Positions 10,231-19,057 of a stretch of 64,000 nt of DNA are shown piece by piece. The position numbers and the translations under genes were made by a program. The notes beneath the pieces are model-generated. The model ran no database searches and was not told the DNA's origin. It saw only the letters and a program-made list of their open reading frames with translations. The stretch is from Comamonadaceae bacterium (GTDB lineage: Bacteria > Pseudomonadota > Gammaproteobacteria > Burkholderiales > Burkholderiaceae_C): assembly GCA_947448735.1 (NCBI GenBank), contig CANFOS010000002.1, forward strand, positions 124,001 through 188,000, given 5' to 3'. Each line of letters starts with the position of its first letter. Position 1 is the stretch's first letter.

Positions 10231-10917
10231 TCATTCCATCGAAATCCGCAGTGCCGCAGCCGACACCCAGGGCGCTGCCAGCAGTCCGAGGATCAGCAGC
10301 GCCCCCAGCAACGAGAAATGTCCCGCCACACCCAGTCCGGCGTTGTGCGCCTCGACGGCACCTGCACCAAAAATCAGCACCGGAATGGTCAAAGGGAGCA
10401 CCAGCAAGGACAGCAAGACACTGGAGCCACGCAAACCGACCGTCAGAGCAGCGCCCATCGAACCTACCAGGCTCAAAATGGGCGTGCCCAGCAGCAGCGA
10501 CAGCACCAGCACACCGGTAGCCGACGCAGACAAATCAAACTGCAGTGCCAGCACTGGCGACAACAGCACCAGCGGCAGGCCGGAGCCGACCCAGTGCGCC
10601 ATCGTTTTGCCAAATACAAGCAGCGCCAGCGGGTAGGTTGACAGCAGCATCTGTTCTAAAGTTCCGTCGGCGTGGTCGTCGGCAAACAGACGCGGCAGCG
10701 ACAGCATGGATGCCAGCATCGCTGCCACCCACAAGACACCGGGTGCCATGGTGCGCAGCAATTGCGTTTCAGGCCCGACCCCCAGCGGGAACAGGCTGAC
10801 CACCATGACAAAGAAAATCAGCGTTGACAAGGTATCGCTGCGCCGCCGCAAGGCCACCCGCAGGTCGCGCCGCAGCACCACCATCAGGCCCGTCATCAGG
10901 CGAGGGGCTGCGCTCAT
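10231..10917 (-). CDS. ccmB: Heme exporter protein CcmB
   Basis: Multi-TM, LRRDLRVALRRRSDTLSTLIFFVMVVSLFPLGVGPE; start at internal Met overlapping ccmA stop. Confidence 0.92.
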   Translation of the reverse strand: MSAAPRLMTGLMVVLRRDLRVALRRRSDTLSTLIFFVMVVSLFPLGVGPETQLLRTMAPGVLWVAAMLASMLSLPRLFADDHADGTLEQMLLSTYPLALLVFGKTMAHWVGSGLPLVLLSPVLALQFDLSASATGVLVLSLLLGTPILSLVGSMGAALTVGLRGSSVLLSLLVLPLTIPVLIFGAGAVEAHNAGLGVAGHFSLLGALLILGLLAAPWVSAAALRISME

Positions 10918-11537
10918 AGCGTCAAGTCCACCTGGTTTGCTGCGGCAATCGGCATGTCCTGGTGACTGGTCAGCACCACGATGCCGGCGTTTTTCAGATG
11001 GCCTTCTATCAGGCCGGTCAGCCATGCGTTGGCGGCAATGTCCAGTGCATTAAAGGGTTCATCAAGAATCCACAAAGGGGCATGTTGGCTCAGGGCCAGG
11101 CGCGCCAAGGCGCTGCGCCTGCGCTGGCCTTGTGACAGGCGGCGTGCAGGGGTGCGCTCATGGCTGCGCAGGCCAGCACCCTGGAGTGCTGCCAGCGCTG
11201 CTGGCAGGGTGGGAATGTGTCCACCTAGGTTGCAGGCGTCGAACAAATTTTCAAGCGGCGACAGTTCATCTTTCAAGGCGGCCGCGTGACCCAGGTACAT
11301 CAGGTCCTGCCCCAGCCTGTCGCGCTGCGCGCTCAAGGGTTTTCCATGCCACAGCACCTGACCGTTGGTGGGCAGCAGCAAGCCGCACAGCATGCGCAGC
11401 AAACTGGTCTTGCCCGCGCCATTGGCACCGCGCACCCGTAGCAGGTCGCCTGGTTTGACTGTCAGCGACAGGCCGCCAAACAACTGGCGGCTGCCTCTGG
11501 TGCAGGCCAGGTTATCCAGTTCAAGACCGTGGCTCAT
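10914..11537 (-). CDS. ccmA: Heme ABC exporter ATP-binding protein CcmA
   Basis: Walker A RGANGAGKTSLLRMLCGLL, LSQGQRRRSALARLAL. Confidence 0.93.
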   Translation of the reverse strand: MSHGLELDNLACTRGSRQLFGGLSLTVKPGDLLRVRGANGAGKTSLLRMLCGLLLPTNGQVLWHGKPLSAQRDRLGQDLMYLGHAAALKDELSPLENLFDACNLGGHIPTLPAALAALQGAGLRSHERTPARRLSQGQRRRSALARLALSQHAPLWILDEPFNALDIAANAWLTGLIEGHLKNAGIVVLTSHQDMPIAAANQVDLTL

Positions 11538-11676
11538 GGCCTGGCCGGCAAAAACGGGACGCAATGAAAAAAGCCCAAAGCACAACTCCATAAAAAATCG
11601 ATTGTCGCGTGGATTGTCACGTGACCGACCAGTCGCCTGTCTGCGCGTTCAAGCGGGTTGACGGCTTCTTTAAATG

Positions 11677-11694
11677 TGTCTATATTAATTGACA
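11677..11694 (+). promoter_or_regulatory. Candidate PpsR/CrtJ operator TGT-N12-ACA
   Basis: TGTctatattaattgACA, perfect TGT-N12-ACA 43 nt upstream of crtE start, overlapping a TTGACA -35-like box. Confidence 0.6.
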
Positions 11695-11736
11695 GTTAAT
11701 GTTGACAATGAATATTTACACTCAACTGGAGCGTCT

Positions 11737-12657
11737 ATGAAAGCCATCACACACATCGAACAATCCCTGGCTGCAGCACTGGCTCTCGGTGAGGAACCGG
11801 GTTGCCCACCCAAGCTGGCCAACGCGGTACGACATGCTGTGTTTCCGGGTGGGGCGCGCATCCGGCCCCAGCTGTGCCTGGCGGTGGCGCATGCTTGTGG
11901 CAACGACGATCCCTTGCTGGCCGATGCCGCAGCCGTGGCCATTGAACTGCTGCATTGCGCCTCGCTGGTGCATGACGATCTGCCGTGTTTTGACGATGCC
12001 CCCACACGCCGTGGTCGGGCTTCGGTGCATTGGGCGTACGGCGAAAGTCTGGCGGTTCTGGCGGGTGACGCCCTGATCGTGCTGGCTTTCCAGACCCTTG
12101 GCCTGGCAGGTGGCCAGTCACCCCAACGCATGGCCGAAGTGCTTGGCGTGGTCGCCAAAGGCGTCGGCATGCCCTTTGGTATTGTGGCTGGGCAGGCCTG
12201 GGAAAGCGAGTCACGGGTGTCGCTCACGGCGTATCAGCGGGCCAAGACGGGAGCCCTCTTTGTAGCTGCAACGGCTGGCGGTGCTTTGGCCGCGGGCGCA
12301 GACCCCAAGCCCTGGGTGGCGCTGGGCGAGTGGCTCGGCGAGGCCTATCAGGTGGCCGATGATATTCGCGATGTGCTGGCAGACCCAAGCATGCTCGGCA
12401 AGCCGGTGGGGCAGGACCTTGCACTGGGCCGCCCCAGTTCGGCGATTGACCTCGGGTTGGGCGGCGCCATCGCCTACTTCGAAAAACTGGTTCAGTCGGC
12501 CATCGATTCGGTGCCTGAATGCGCCAGCCGCGAGGCGATGCGCCAGTTGGTGCGCCAGGAGTCAGAGCGCCTGGTGCCACGCGAGGCCTGCGACAAGTTC
12601 AGACATGTGCAGGCCGTCAATGGCGGTGTCTCAGCTGTCAAAGGCGTTGCCGCCTGA
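11737..12657 (+). CDS. crtE: Geranylgeranyl diphosphate synthase CrtE (polyprenyl synthetase family)
   Basis: LVHDDLPCFDDAPTRRGRASVH, DDIRDVLAD aspartate-rich motifs; position in photosynthesis cluster. Confidence 0.85.
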   Translation: MKAITHIEQSLAAALALGEEPGCPPKLANAVRHAVFPGGARIRPQLCLAVAHACGNDDPLLADAAAVAIELLHCASLVHDDLPCFDDAPTRRGRASVHWAYGESLAVLAGDALIVLAFQTLGLAGGQSPQRMAEVLGVVAKGVGMPFGIVAGQAWESESRVSLTAYQRAKTGALFVAATAGGALAAGADPKPWVALGEWLGEAYQVADDIRDVLADPSMLGKPVGQDLALGRPSSAIDLGLGGAIAYFEKLVQSAIDSVPECASREAMRQLVRQESERLVPREACDKFRHVQAVNGGVSAVKGVAA

Positions 12658-13853
12658 TGCGAACACTCGACTTGGCCAAGCCGCTGGACGGTGGGCATAG
12701 CAGGCCCGCCTGGCGTGATCGGCTGGATGCCTGGATGGACAGAAAGCTCACCGACCCCGGCTTTTCACGTTGGGCTGCCGCAAATGTGTTGACCCGCTGG
12801 ATCACACGCAGACGCGCGCAGCAGGTGTTCGATGTGATGGCTGGTTTTGTGTATTCGCAAGTGTTGTTAGCGTGTGTGCGGCTGCGCATTTTTGAACTGG
12901 TCAATGAGACCCCACGCACGCTGGACGAACTGGCGCAAATTTGCCACGTGCCCGCATCGGCTTTGCAGCGCTTGATCAATTCTGCTGTCGCCCTCAGGTT
13001 GCTGGCGCTGCGCGGGCAAGGCCGTTACGGCTTGGGAGCACTCGGTGCACCCGTTGCTGGTCATCCGGGCATACGCGCCATGATTGAGCACCATGCTGTG
13101 CTGTACCACGACATGCAAGACCCGGTGGCCCTGCTGCGTGACCAGGTCAGTGACGGACAAATGATGGCCTACTGGCCGTATGTTGAAACCCATATGCAAG
13201 ACCTTGGGGTCAGTGGGCAGCCGCAACAAGCCCCCAGAGCCTGGGAGCAGGAAAAAGTGTCGCGTTATTCGCAGCTCATGTCCGCCTCGCAGCCCTTCGT
13301 GGTGGACGAGGTGTTGGCGACCTACTCATTTGCCAGGCATCAATGCGTGCTGGATGTGGGTGGCGGGCAGGGCACGTTTGTCAGTCGTTTGGCGGGGCAC
13401 GCGCCGCACCTCAAGCTCAAGTTGTTTGACTTGCCCCAAGTCGCTGCGCTGGCGCAGGACAACTTCAGGCAGAAATCTCTTTCTGACCGGGCAGACGCTT
13501 TTGGTGGTGATTTTTTAAAGGATTCGCTGCCCGAAGGCGCGGACCTGGTCACGCTGATACGTGTTGCGCACGACCACCCTGACGCACATGTCAACATCAT
13601 CTTGCGCGCCATCTTCAGGGCCTTGCCTGCGGGCGGCACCTTGCTGCTGACCGAGCCAATGGCCCAGGCCAGCGACGAGGCGCCGCTTGGGGATGCTTAT
13701 TTCCATTTCTATCTTTTGGCGATGGGCTCGGGCCGTTTGCGCACCGTCAAAGAGTTGAGCGACATGATCATGAACGCGGGCTTTGACCGCGTTGACGTCA
13801 TGGCTAACGCCATGCCTTTGCAGACGCGAATTCTTGTGGCGCACAAAAAATAA
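12657..13853 (+). CDS. crtF: Hydroxyneurosporene O-methyltransferase CrtF
   Basis: SAM-dependent O-methyltransferase (VLDVGGGQGTFVSRLAG, GGTLLLTEPMA) next to crtE; ATG overlaps crtE stop. Confidence 0.9.
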   Translation: MRTLDLAKPLDGGHSRPAWRDRLDAWMDRKLTDPGFSRWAAANVLTRWITRRRAQQVFDVMAGFVYSQVLLACVRLRIFELVNETPRTLDELAQICHVPASALQRLINSAVALRLLALRGQGRYGLGALGAPVAGHPGIRAMIEHHAVLYHDMQDPVALLRDQVSDGQMMAYWPYVETHMQDLGVSGQPQQAPRAWEQEKVSRYSQLMSASQPFVVDEVLATYSFARHQCVLDVGGGQGTFVSRLAGHAPHLKLKLFDLPQVAALAQDNFRQKSLSDRADAFGGDFLKDSLPEGADLVTLIRVAHDHPDAHVNIILRAIFRALPAGGTLLLTEPMAQASDEAPLGDAYFHFYLLAMGSGRLRTVKELSDMIMNAGFDRVDVMANAMPLQTRILVAHKK

Positions 13854-13879
13854 GTGTTTACCCTAATTTCGACCAATAA

Positions 13880-13897
13880 CGTCAATAATAGTTGACA
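13880..13897 (+). promoter_or_regulatory. Near-consensus PpsR/CrtJ operator overlapping a TTGACA box
   Basis: cGTcaataatagttgACA (one mismatch to TGT-N12-ACA) in the crtF-bchX gap. Confidence 0.45.
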
Positions 13898-13925
13898 CTT
13901 TAAAACGTAAAAGTAAACTGACACA

Positions 13926-14105
13926 ATGCAAGCCGAAGCGATCGTCGTATTGACAAGCCCCAAAACCCTGGACATCCAGCGTCTGGATCGGGCTGGCTTT
14001 TGTAAGAAATCACTCAATTTTTCCTTTGCGCAGGCCTTCGTGGGCAATAAGCCCGCGAATGCAGCCTGTGCCTACGAATCGCTGTTGGCGATACAGCCTG
14101 CTTAA
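13926..14105 (+). pseudogene. Probable bchC remnant (59-aa ORF)
   Basis: MQAEAIVVLTSPKTLDIQRLDRAGF... resembles a BchC N-terminus at the canonical crtF-[bchC]-bchX position; the rest of the ~310-aa dehydrogenase is absent. Confidence 0.5.
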
Positions 14106-14133
14106 AAATGATTTTGGATTGGAAACACCGCAC

Positions 14134-15123
14134 ATGAACCCGACGACCATCATGATGAAAGATCTCCGCGCAGAGGCGGCTATTGAGCCAACGCCAATGA
14201 AAACGGGCGAGGCCAACAAGGAAACGCAAATCATCGCCATATATGGCAAAGGCGGTATTGGCAAAAGCTTTACGCTCGCCAACCTCAGCTACATGATGGC
14301 CCAGCAGGGCAAGAAAGTTTTGCTCATCGGTTGTGACCCGAAGAGTGACACGACCAGTCTGTTGTTTGGCGGTCGGGCTTGCCCCACCATCATTGAAACG
14401 TCGTCGAAGAAAAAACTGGCTGGCGAGGCTGTTTCGATCGGCGATGTGTGCTTCAAAAGGGACGGCGTTTATGCCATGGAGCTCGGCGGTCCTGAAGTCG
14501 GACGCGGTTGCGGAGGGCGCGGCATCATTCATGGCTTCGAGCTTCTCGAAAAGCTCGGTTTTCACGACTGGGGCTTTGACTACGTCCTGCTCGACTTTTT
14601 GGGCGATGTGGTGTGCGGCGGTTTTGGCCTCCCGATTGCTCGAGACATGTGCCAAAAAGTGATCGTGGTGGCCAGCAACGACCTGCAGTCGCTTTATGTG
14701 GCCAACAACGTTTGCTCGGCCGTTGAATATTTCCGCAAGCTGGGCGGTAATGTCGGCGTAGCAGGCATGGTGATCAACCGCGATGATGGCACTGGCGAAG
14801 CATCGGCTTTCGCTGAGAAAGTCGGCATTCCTGTGCTGTCAGTGATTCCCGCCAATGACGACATTCGCCGCAAAAGTGCCAGCTACGAAATCATTGGCCG
14901 GCCCGACTCGGTCTGGGGCCCGATGTTTGCTCAGCTCGCAGAAAACGTGGGCACTTCCGAGCCGATTCGGCCTAAACCGATGACGCAAGACCAGCTGCTG
15001 GGTTTGTTCTCGGCCGATGTCGTGGGCCGCAATGTGGTGCTGGAGCCAGCCACGCAGTTTGACATGTGCGGCAAAAAAGAAACTGTCAAAGAAACGCTTG
15101 AAGTCGTTTACGACGAAGTCTGA
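14134..15123 (+). CDS. bchX: Chlorophyllide reductase iron protein subunit X
   Basis: NifH-like IAIYGKGGIGKSFTLANLSYMMAQQGKKVLLIGCDPKSDTT; start at internal ATG. Confidence 0.96.
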   Translation: MNPTTIMMKDLRAEAAIEPTPMKTGEANKETQIIAIYGKGGIGKSFTLANLSYMMAQQGKKVLLIGCDPKSDTTSLLFGGRACPTIIETSSKKKLAGEAVSIGDVCFKRDGVYAMELGGPEVGRGCGGRGIIHGFELLEKLGFHDWGFDYVLLDFLGDVVCGGFGLPIARDMCQKVIVVASNDLQSLYVANNVCSAVEYFRKLGGNVGVAGMVINRDDGTGEASAFAEKVGIPVLSVIPANDDIRRKSASYEIIGRPDSVWGPMFAQLAENVGTSEPIRPKPMTQDQLLGLFSADVVGRNVVLEPATQFDMCGKKETVKETLEVVYDEV

Positions 15124-15138
15124 ACCGTAGAAAAAGTC

Positions 15139-16698
15139 ATGAGCACAGTCATCCCGATCATTCCGATGCCCACGGCGCCGATCAGCACGGCCCTTGAGGG
15201 CGACGGCATGGGCTGCCACAGCGGCGGTGAGGCCATGCTGGCAGCGGCCAAGTCGGCAGGCAAGTCTGAAATTCTCGAGCAATACGCCAAGGATTATCCG
15301 AAAAACCCCAAAGCGGGCCCGCATGACCAGCCCCAAAGCATGTGCCCTGCGTTTGGTTCTTTGCGCGTGGGTTTGCGCATGCGCCGTACCGCAACCATTT
15401 TGTCGGGCTCCGCCTGCTGCGTGTATGGACTGACCTTCACCTCTCATTTTTATGGTGCCAAGCGCAGCGTCGGCTATGTGCCGTTCAACTCCGAGTCGCT
15501 GGTGACAGGCAAGCTGTTTGAAGACATCCGCGAAGCGGTGTTTCAGCAGGCTGACCCCGCTTTGTACGACTCGATCGTGATCATCAATTTGTGCGTGCCT
15601 ACCGCCAGCGGTGTGCCTTTGCAAATATTGCCGAAAGAAATCAACGGCGTCCGCATCATTGGTATTGACGTCCCAGGATTTGGGGTGCCAACCCATGCTG
15701 AAGCCAAAGATGTGCTGGCTGGGGCGATGCTGAAATACGCGCGTACCGAGGCTTTGGCTGGACCAGTCCAAGCGCCGCGCAACGGCAAGTCTGACAAGCC
15801 GACCATCACGTTGCTGGGTGAAATGTTTCCTGCAGACCCGGTCATCATCGGCATGATGCTCGAACCCATGGGTTTGTCGGCAGGCCCCTCTGTACCAACG
15901 CGTGAATGGCGCGAGCTGTATGCCGCACTCGACTGCGCAGCGGTTGCCGCTATTCACCCTTTTTACACCGCCAGCGTTCGTGAGTTTGATGCGGCAGGTC
16001 GTGCCATTGTGGGCTCTGCACCGGTGGGTTATGAGGGTACGGAGGCTTGGCTGCAAGCGATTGGCCAAGCCGCCAATATTGCACAAAGCGACATTGACAT
16101 CGCCAAAAATAAATTCTTGCCTGCGATCAAAGGGGTGCTTTCGAAAACGCCCATCAAGGGCCGTATCACGCTGAGTGGCTACGAAGGCTCTGAGCTTTTG
16201 GTCGGTAGATTGCTGATCGAAAGCGGCGCTGACTTGCGCTATGTTGGCACGGCCTGCCCACGCACGGCATGGAACGAAGCCGATGTTCAGTGGTTGGAAA
16301 GCAAAGGCGTGATGGTGCAGTTCCGCGCATCGCTGGAGCAAGACTTGGCCGCAGTGCACGAATTCAAGCCTGACCTGGCCATTGGCACCACGCCTGTAGT
16401 TCAAGCAGCCAAGGAGTTAACAATTCCGTCGCTGTATTTCACCAATCTGATTTCTGCCCGTCCCTTGATGGGCCCGGCAGGCGCTGGTTCCTTGGCGACT
16501 GTGGTGAATTCGGCCATTGGCAACAAAGCACGCTTTGAGGAAATGAAAGATTTCTTCGGCTCAACGGGTACGGGGCATGCGACAGGGGTGTGGGAGGCCG
16601 CACAAGGGATTCCTCAAGACCGGCCAGAGTTCAAGGCTGAGCAACGCAGACTTGCCGTGAAGATGGCGAAAAAGCGCAAAGCAGAGGAAATGATCTGA
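15139..16698 (+). CDS. bchY: Chlorophyllide reductase subunit Y
   Basis: [48 protein letters not shown]. Confidence 0.96.
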   Translation: MSTVIPIIPMPTAPISTALEGDGMGCHSGGEAMLAAAKSAGKSEILEQYAKDYPKNPKAGPHDQPQSMCPAFGSLRVGLRMRRTATILSGSACCVYGLTFTSHFYGAKRSVGYVPFNSESLVTGKLFEDIREAVFQQADPALYDSIVIINLCVPTASGVPLQILPKEINGVRIIGIDVPGFGVPTHAEAKDVLAGAMLKYARTEALAGPVQAPRNGKSDKPTITLLGEMFPADPVIIGMMLEPMGLSAGPSVPTREWRELYAALDCAAVAAIHPFYTASVREFDAAGRAIVGSAPVGYEGTEAWLQAIGQAANIAQSDIDIAKNKFLPAIKGVLSKTPIKGRITLSGYEGSELLVGRLLIESGADLRYVGTACPRTAWNEADVQWLESKGVMVQFRASLEQDLAAVHEFKPDLAIGTTPVVQAAKELTIPSLYFTNLISARPLMGPAGAGSLATVVNSAIGNKARFEEMKDFFGSTGTGHATGVWEAAQGIPQDRPEFKAEQRRLAVKMAKKRKAEEMI

Positions 16699-18176
16699 TG
16701 TTGGTCCTAGATCACGATCGCGCTGGCGGCTATTGGGGCGCGGTGTATGTGTTTACCGCCATCAAAGGTTTGCAGGTGGTCATTGACGGGCCAGTGGGCT
16801 GCGAAAACCTGCCCGTCACATCGGTGCTGCATTACACCGATGCCTTGCCCCCGCATGAGTTGCCGATTGTGGTGACGGGTTTGGCTGAAGAGCAGTTGGG
16901 CCGTGAAGGCACCGAAGGCTCCATGAGGCGAGCTCATGCTGCGCTTGATCCCGACTTGCCTTCTGTTGTGGTGACAGGCTCGATCGCCGAAATGATCGGC
17001 GGTGGCGTGACTCCGGCAGGTACCAACATCCAGCGGTTCTTACCTCGAACAATCGATGAGGACCAGTGGCAGTGCGCCAACCGCGCGATGTTCTGGCTCT
17101 GGTCAGAATACGGCCTCAAGGAGGTGCCTGCGCGCAAGCCCGCCTCTGAGCGGGCCCCAGGTGAAAAGCCCCGAGTCAACATCATTGGTCCGAGCTACGG
17201 CACGTTCAACTGCCCCAGCGACTTGGCAGAAATCCGCCGCTTGGTCCAAGGCATTGGCGCTGAGATCAATATGGTGTTTCCACTGGGCAGTCACTTGGCC
17301 GACGTCTCGCGCCTGGTGGAGGCCAACGTGAACATCTGCATGTACCGCGAGTTTGGCCGCATGCTGTGCGAGGCGCTGGAGCGACCCTACCTGCAGGCGC
17401 CGATTGGTCTGCACAGCACGACCAAGTTCTTACGCAAGCTGGGCGAGCTGCTCGGACTGGATCCTGAGCCCTTCATCGAACGCGAAAAGCACACCACGAT
17501 CAAACCCATTTGGGACTTGTGGCGCTCTGTGACGCAAGATTTTTTTGGCACCGCCAGCTTTGCGGTCGTGGCCAATGAAACCTATACACGAGGTATTCGC
17601 CACTTTCTTGAAGAAGAGATGGGTTTGCCCTGCAGCTTTGCCGTCTCGCGCTGCCCTGGTGCAAAAACCGACAACGCCGAAGTGCGCCGGCTGACCACCA
17701 CAAAAACGCCTTTGGTGATGTATGGCAGCTACAACGAGCGCATGTACCTGGCCGAATGCGGTGGTGGCGGCATGATGAAAGCGACCTTCATCCCTGCCTC
17801 ATTTCCGCTGCCGATTATTCGCCGCCACACCGGCACGCCATTTATGGGCTATGCAGGCGCAACTTATGTGATTCAAGAGTTTTGCAATGCGCTGTTTGAT
17901 GCCTTGTTTCATATCTTGCCGCTGGGCACTGAGTTGGACAAGATTGACTCGACACCAAGCCGCGTCAACGCAGACAAGCCCATCAGCTGGAGCGCCGAGG
18001 CGCATGCGCTGCTTGAAGAATTGATTGAGGCCGAGCCGGTACTGGTTCGCATTTCAGCCGCCAAACAAATGCGTGATCGCGCTGAGCGCGATGCCCGCCA
18101 ATCCGGCAAATCAAGTGTGGAGCTTGACCGTCTTTCAGAATTGTTTGGGCATTTAAAAGCGGGGGCGGCTGCATGA
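16698..18176 (+). CDS. bchZ: Chlorophyllide reductase subunit Z
   Basis: [59 protein letters not shown]. Confidence 0.96.
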   Translation: MLVLDHDRAGGYWGAVYVFTAIKGLQVVIDGPVGCENLPVTSVLHYTDALPPHELPIVVTGLAEEQLGREGTEGSMRRAHAALDPDLPSVVVTGSIAEMIGGGVTPAGTNIQRFLPRTIDEDQWQCANRAMFWLWSEYGLKEVPARKPASERAPGEKPRVNIIGPSYGTFNCPSDLAEIRRLVQGIGAEINMVFPLGSHLADVSRLVEANVNICMYREFGRMLCEALERPYLQAPIGLHSTTKFLRKLGELLGLDPEPFIEREKHTTIKPIWDLWRSVTQDFFGTASFAVVANETYTRGIRHFLEEEMGLPCSFAVSRCPGAKTDNAEVRRLTTTKTPLVMYGSYNERMYLAECGGGGMMKATFIPASFPLPIIRRHTGTPFMGYAGATYVIQEFCNALFDALFHILPLGTELDKIDSTPSRVNADKPISWSAEAHALLEELIEAEPVLVRISAAKQMRDRAERDARQSGKSSVELDRLSELFGHLKAGAAA

Positions 18177-18209
18177 CCTGCAACAGCACCGCCTCGGGTT
18201 CCCCGACAA

Positions 18210-18285
18210 GCATTCAGGCTTGCCTGAATGCATGTTTGCCACAGCAACCCTGTTGTGGCAATTCGTTCCTTGCTTTCGGGCAAGG
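18210..18285 (+). promoter_or_regulatory. Tandem stem-loops in bchZ-pufB intercistronic region
   Basis: GCATTCAGGC-tt-GCCTGAATGC (18210-18231), TTGCCACA-N10-TGTGGCAA (18236-18261), CCTTGC-tttcgg-GCAAGG (18268-18285). Confidence 0.6.
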
Positions 18286-18321
18286 TCTTGGCCGAAAGGC
18301 TTTTTAAGTGAGGTATTGACG

Positions 18322-18465
18322 ATGAATCAAAGTACTAACCCGACAGGGTTGTCTGACTCAGAGTGCCAGGAATTTCACAGCTACTACATCCAAGGTTATG
18401 TGATGTGGGGTGTGGGCGCGATGATCGCCCACAGCTTGGTGTGGATCTGGCGTCCCTGGTTCTAA
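18322..18465 (+). CDS. pufB: Light-harvesting LH1 beta polypeptide
   Basis: MNQSTNPTGLSDSECQEFHSYYIQGYVMWGVGAMIAHSLVWIWRPWF; two conserved His and terminal RPW. Confidence 0.92.
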   Translation: MNQSTNPTGLSDSECQEFHSYYIQGYVMWGVGAMIAHSLVWIWRPWF

Positions 18466-18487
18466 GAACCAACTCACGGAGATAAAT

Positions 18488-18712
18488 ATGGCTTACCTAC
18501 ATGCTCAGCACGCTGACAGCGACGTTCAAGCTCCCCTCAAGGAGTTTCGCTACCTGTACGTGGTGCTTTTCTGCGTCTTTTTATTGCTTGCAATGATGGG
18601 CCAGATGTTGTTCATGGATTGGCGTAACTGGCTGCCAGGGGCAGAGGGAACCAGACCCATGTTGGGCAGCGTGAAGTCGGCTGTTTACACCGTGATTTCC
18701 CAACTCAGCTAA
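18488..18712 (+). CDS. 74-aa single-TM protein between pufB and pufA (PufQ-like or novel LH1/RC accessory)
   Basis: MAYLHAQHADSDVQAPLKEFRYLYVVLFCVFLLLAMMGQMLFMDWRNWLPGAEGTRPMLGSVKSAVYTVISQLS; GGAGATAAAT RBS just upstream; one TM. Confidence 0.75.
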   Translation: MAYLHAQHADSDVQAPLKEFRYLYVVLFCVFLLLAMMGQMLFMDWRNWLPGAEGTRPMLGSVKSAVYTVISQLS

Positions 18713-18728
18713 CACTAAAGGAAATATT

Positions 18729-18920
18729 ATGTGGCGTATGTGGCGTATGGTCGATCCCCGCAAGGCGATCATCCTGACAGGCTTAATGATAGCCTTCATT
18801 TCGACGAGCATTCATCTGATTCAAGTCAGTGGTGATCGTTACAACATCAACACGTGGCATCCTGACACCGTCAAGGCCGCGAAAGCCGCCAACAACGCGG
18901 CGATGCCTCCGTCGAAGTAA
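18729..18920 (+). CDS. pufA: Light-harvesting LH1 alpha polypeptide
   Basis: MWRMWRMVDPRKAIILTGLMIAFISTSIHLIQVSGDRYN; conserved W..WR..DP and His ligand. Confidence 0.9.
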   Translation: MWRMWRMVDPRKAIILTGLMIAFISTSIHLIQVSGDRYNINTWHPDTVKAAKAANNAAMPPSK

Positions 18921-18984
18921 CGGTAGCAAATTTTGTTACCGATGTGGTGAGCGAAGTCAGGCTCTCGTGGCCTGCTTCGCACAC
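18921..18984 (+). promoter_or_regulatory. pufA-pufL intercistronic hairpins (probable mRNA stabilizers)
   Basis: CGGTAGCAAA/TTTGTTACCG right after pufA stop, then GTGaGCGAAGtCAGG...CCTGCTTCGCaCAC. Confidence 0.6.
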
Positions 18985-19057
18985 CCTACCCAAGAATTAG
19001 TTTTAACAGTTTTTAATCCGAATCACGCACACTAGCGGATCGGGCAGAGGAGCCAAC

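Noticed and set aside
14839-16404. 521-aa minus-strand ORF
   Set aside because: Antisense shadow of bchX/bchY; low-complexity His/Arg/Gln-rich translation, no recognisable domain
18488-18712. Second LH1 alpha polypeptide
   Set aside because: Vaguely alpha-like NWLPGAE after the TM, but no His ligand in the TM and spacing does not fit; treated as PufQ-like or novel instead
18729-18755. Tandem ATGTGGCGT at pufA start
   Set aside because: MWR.WR is the normal LH1 alpha N-terminus, not a meaningful duplication
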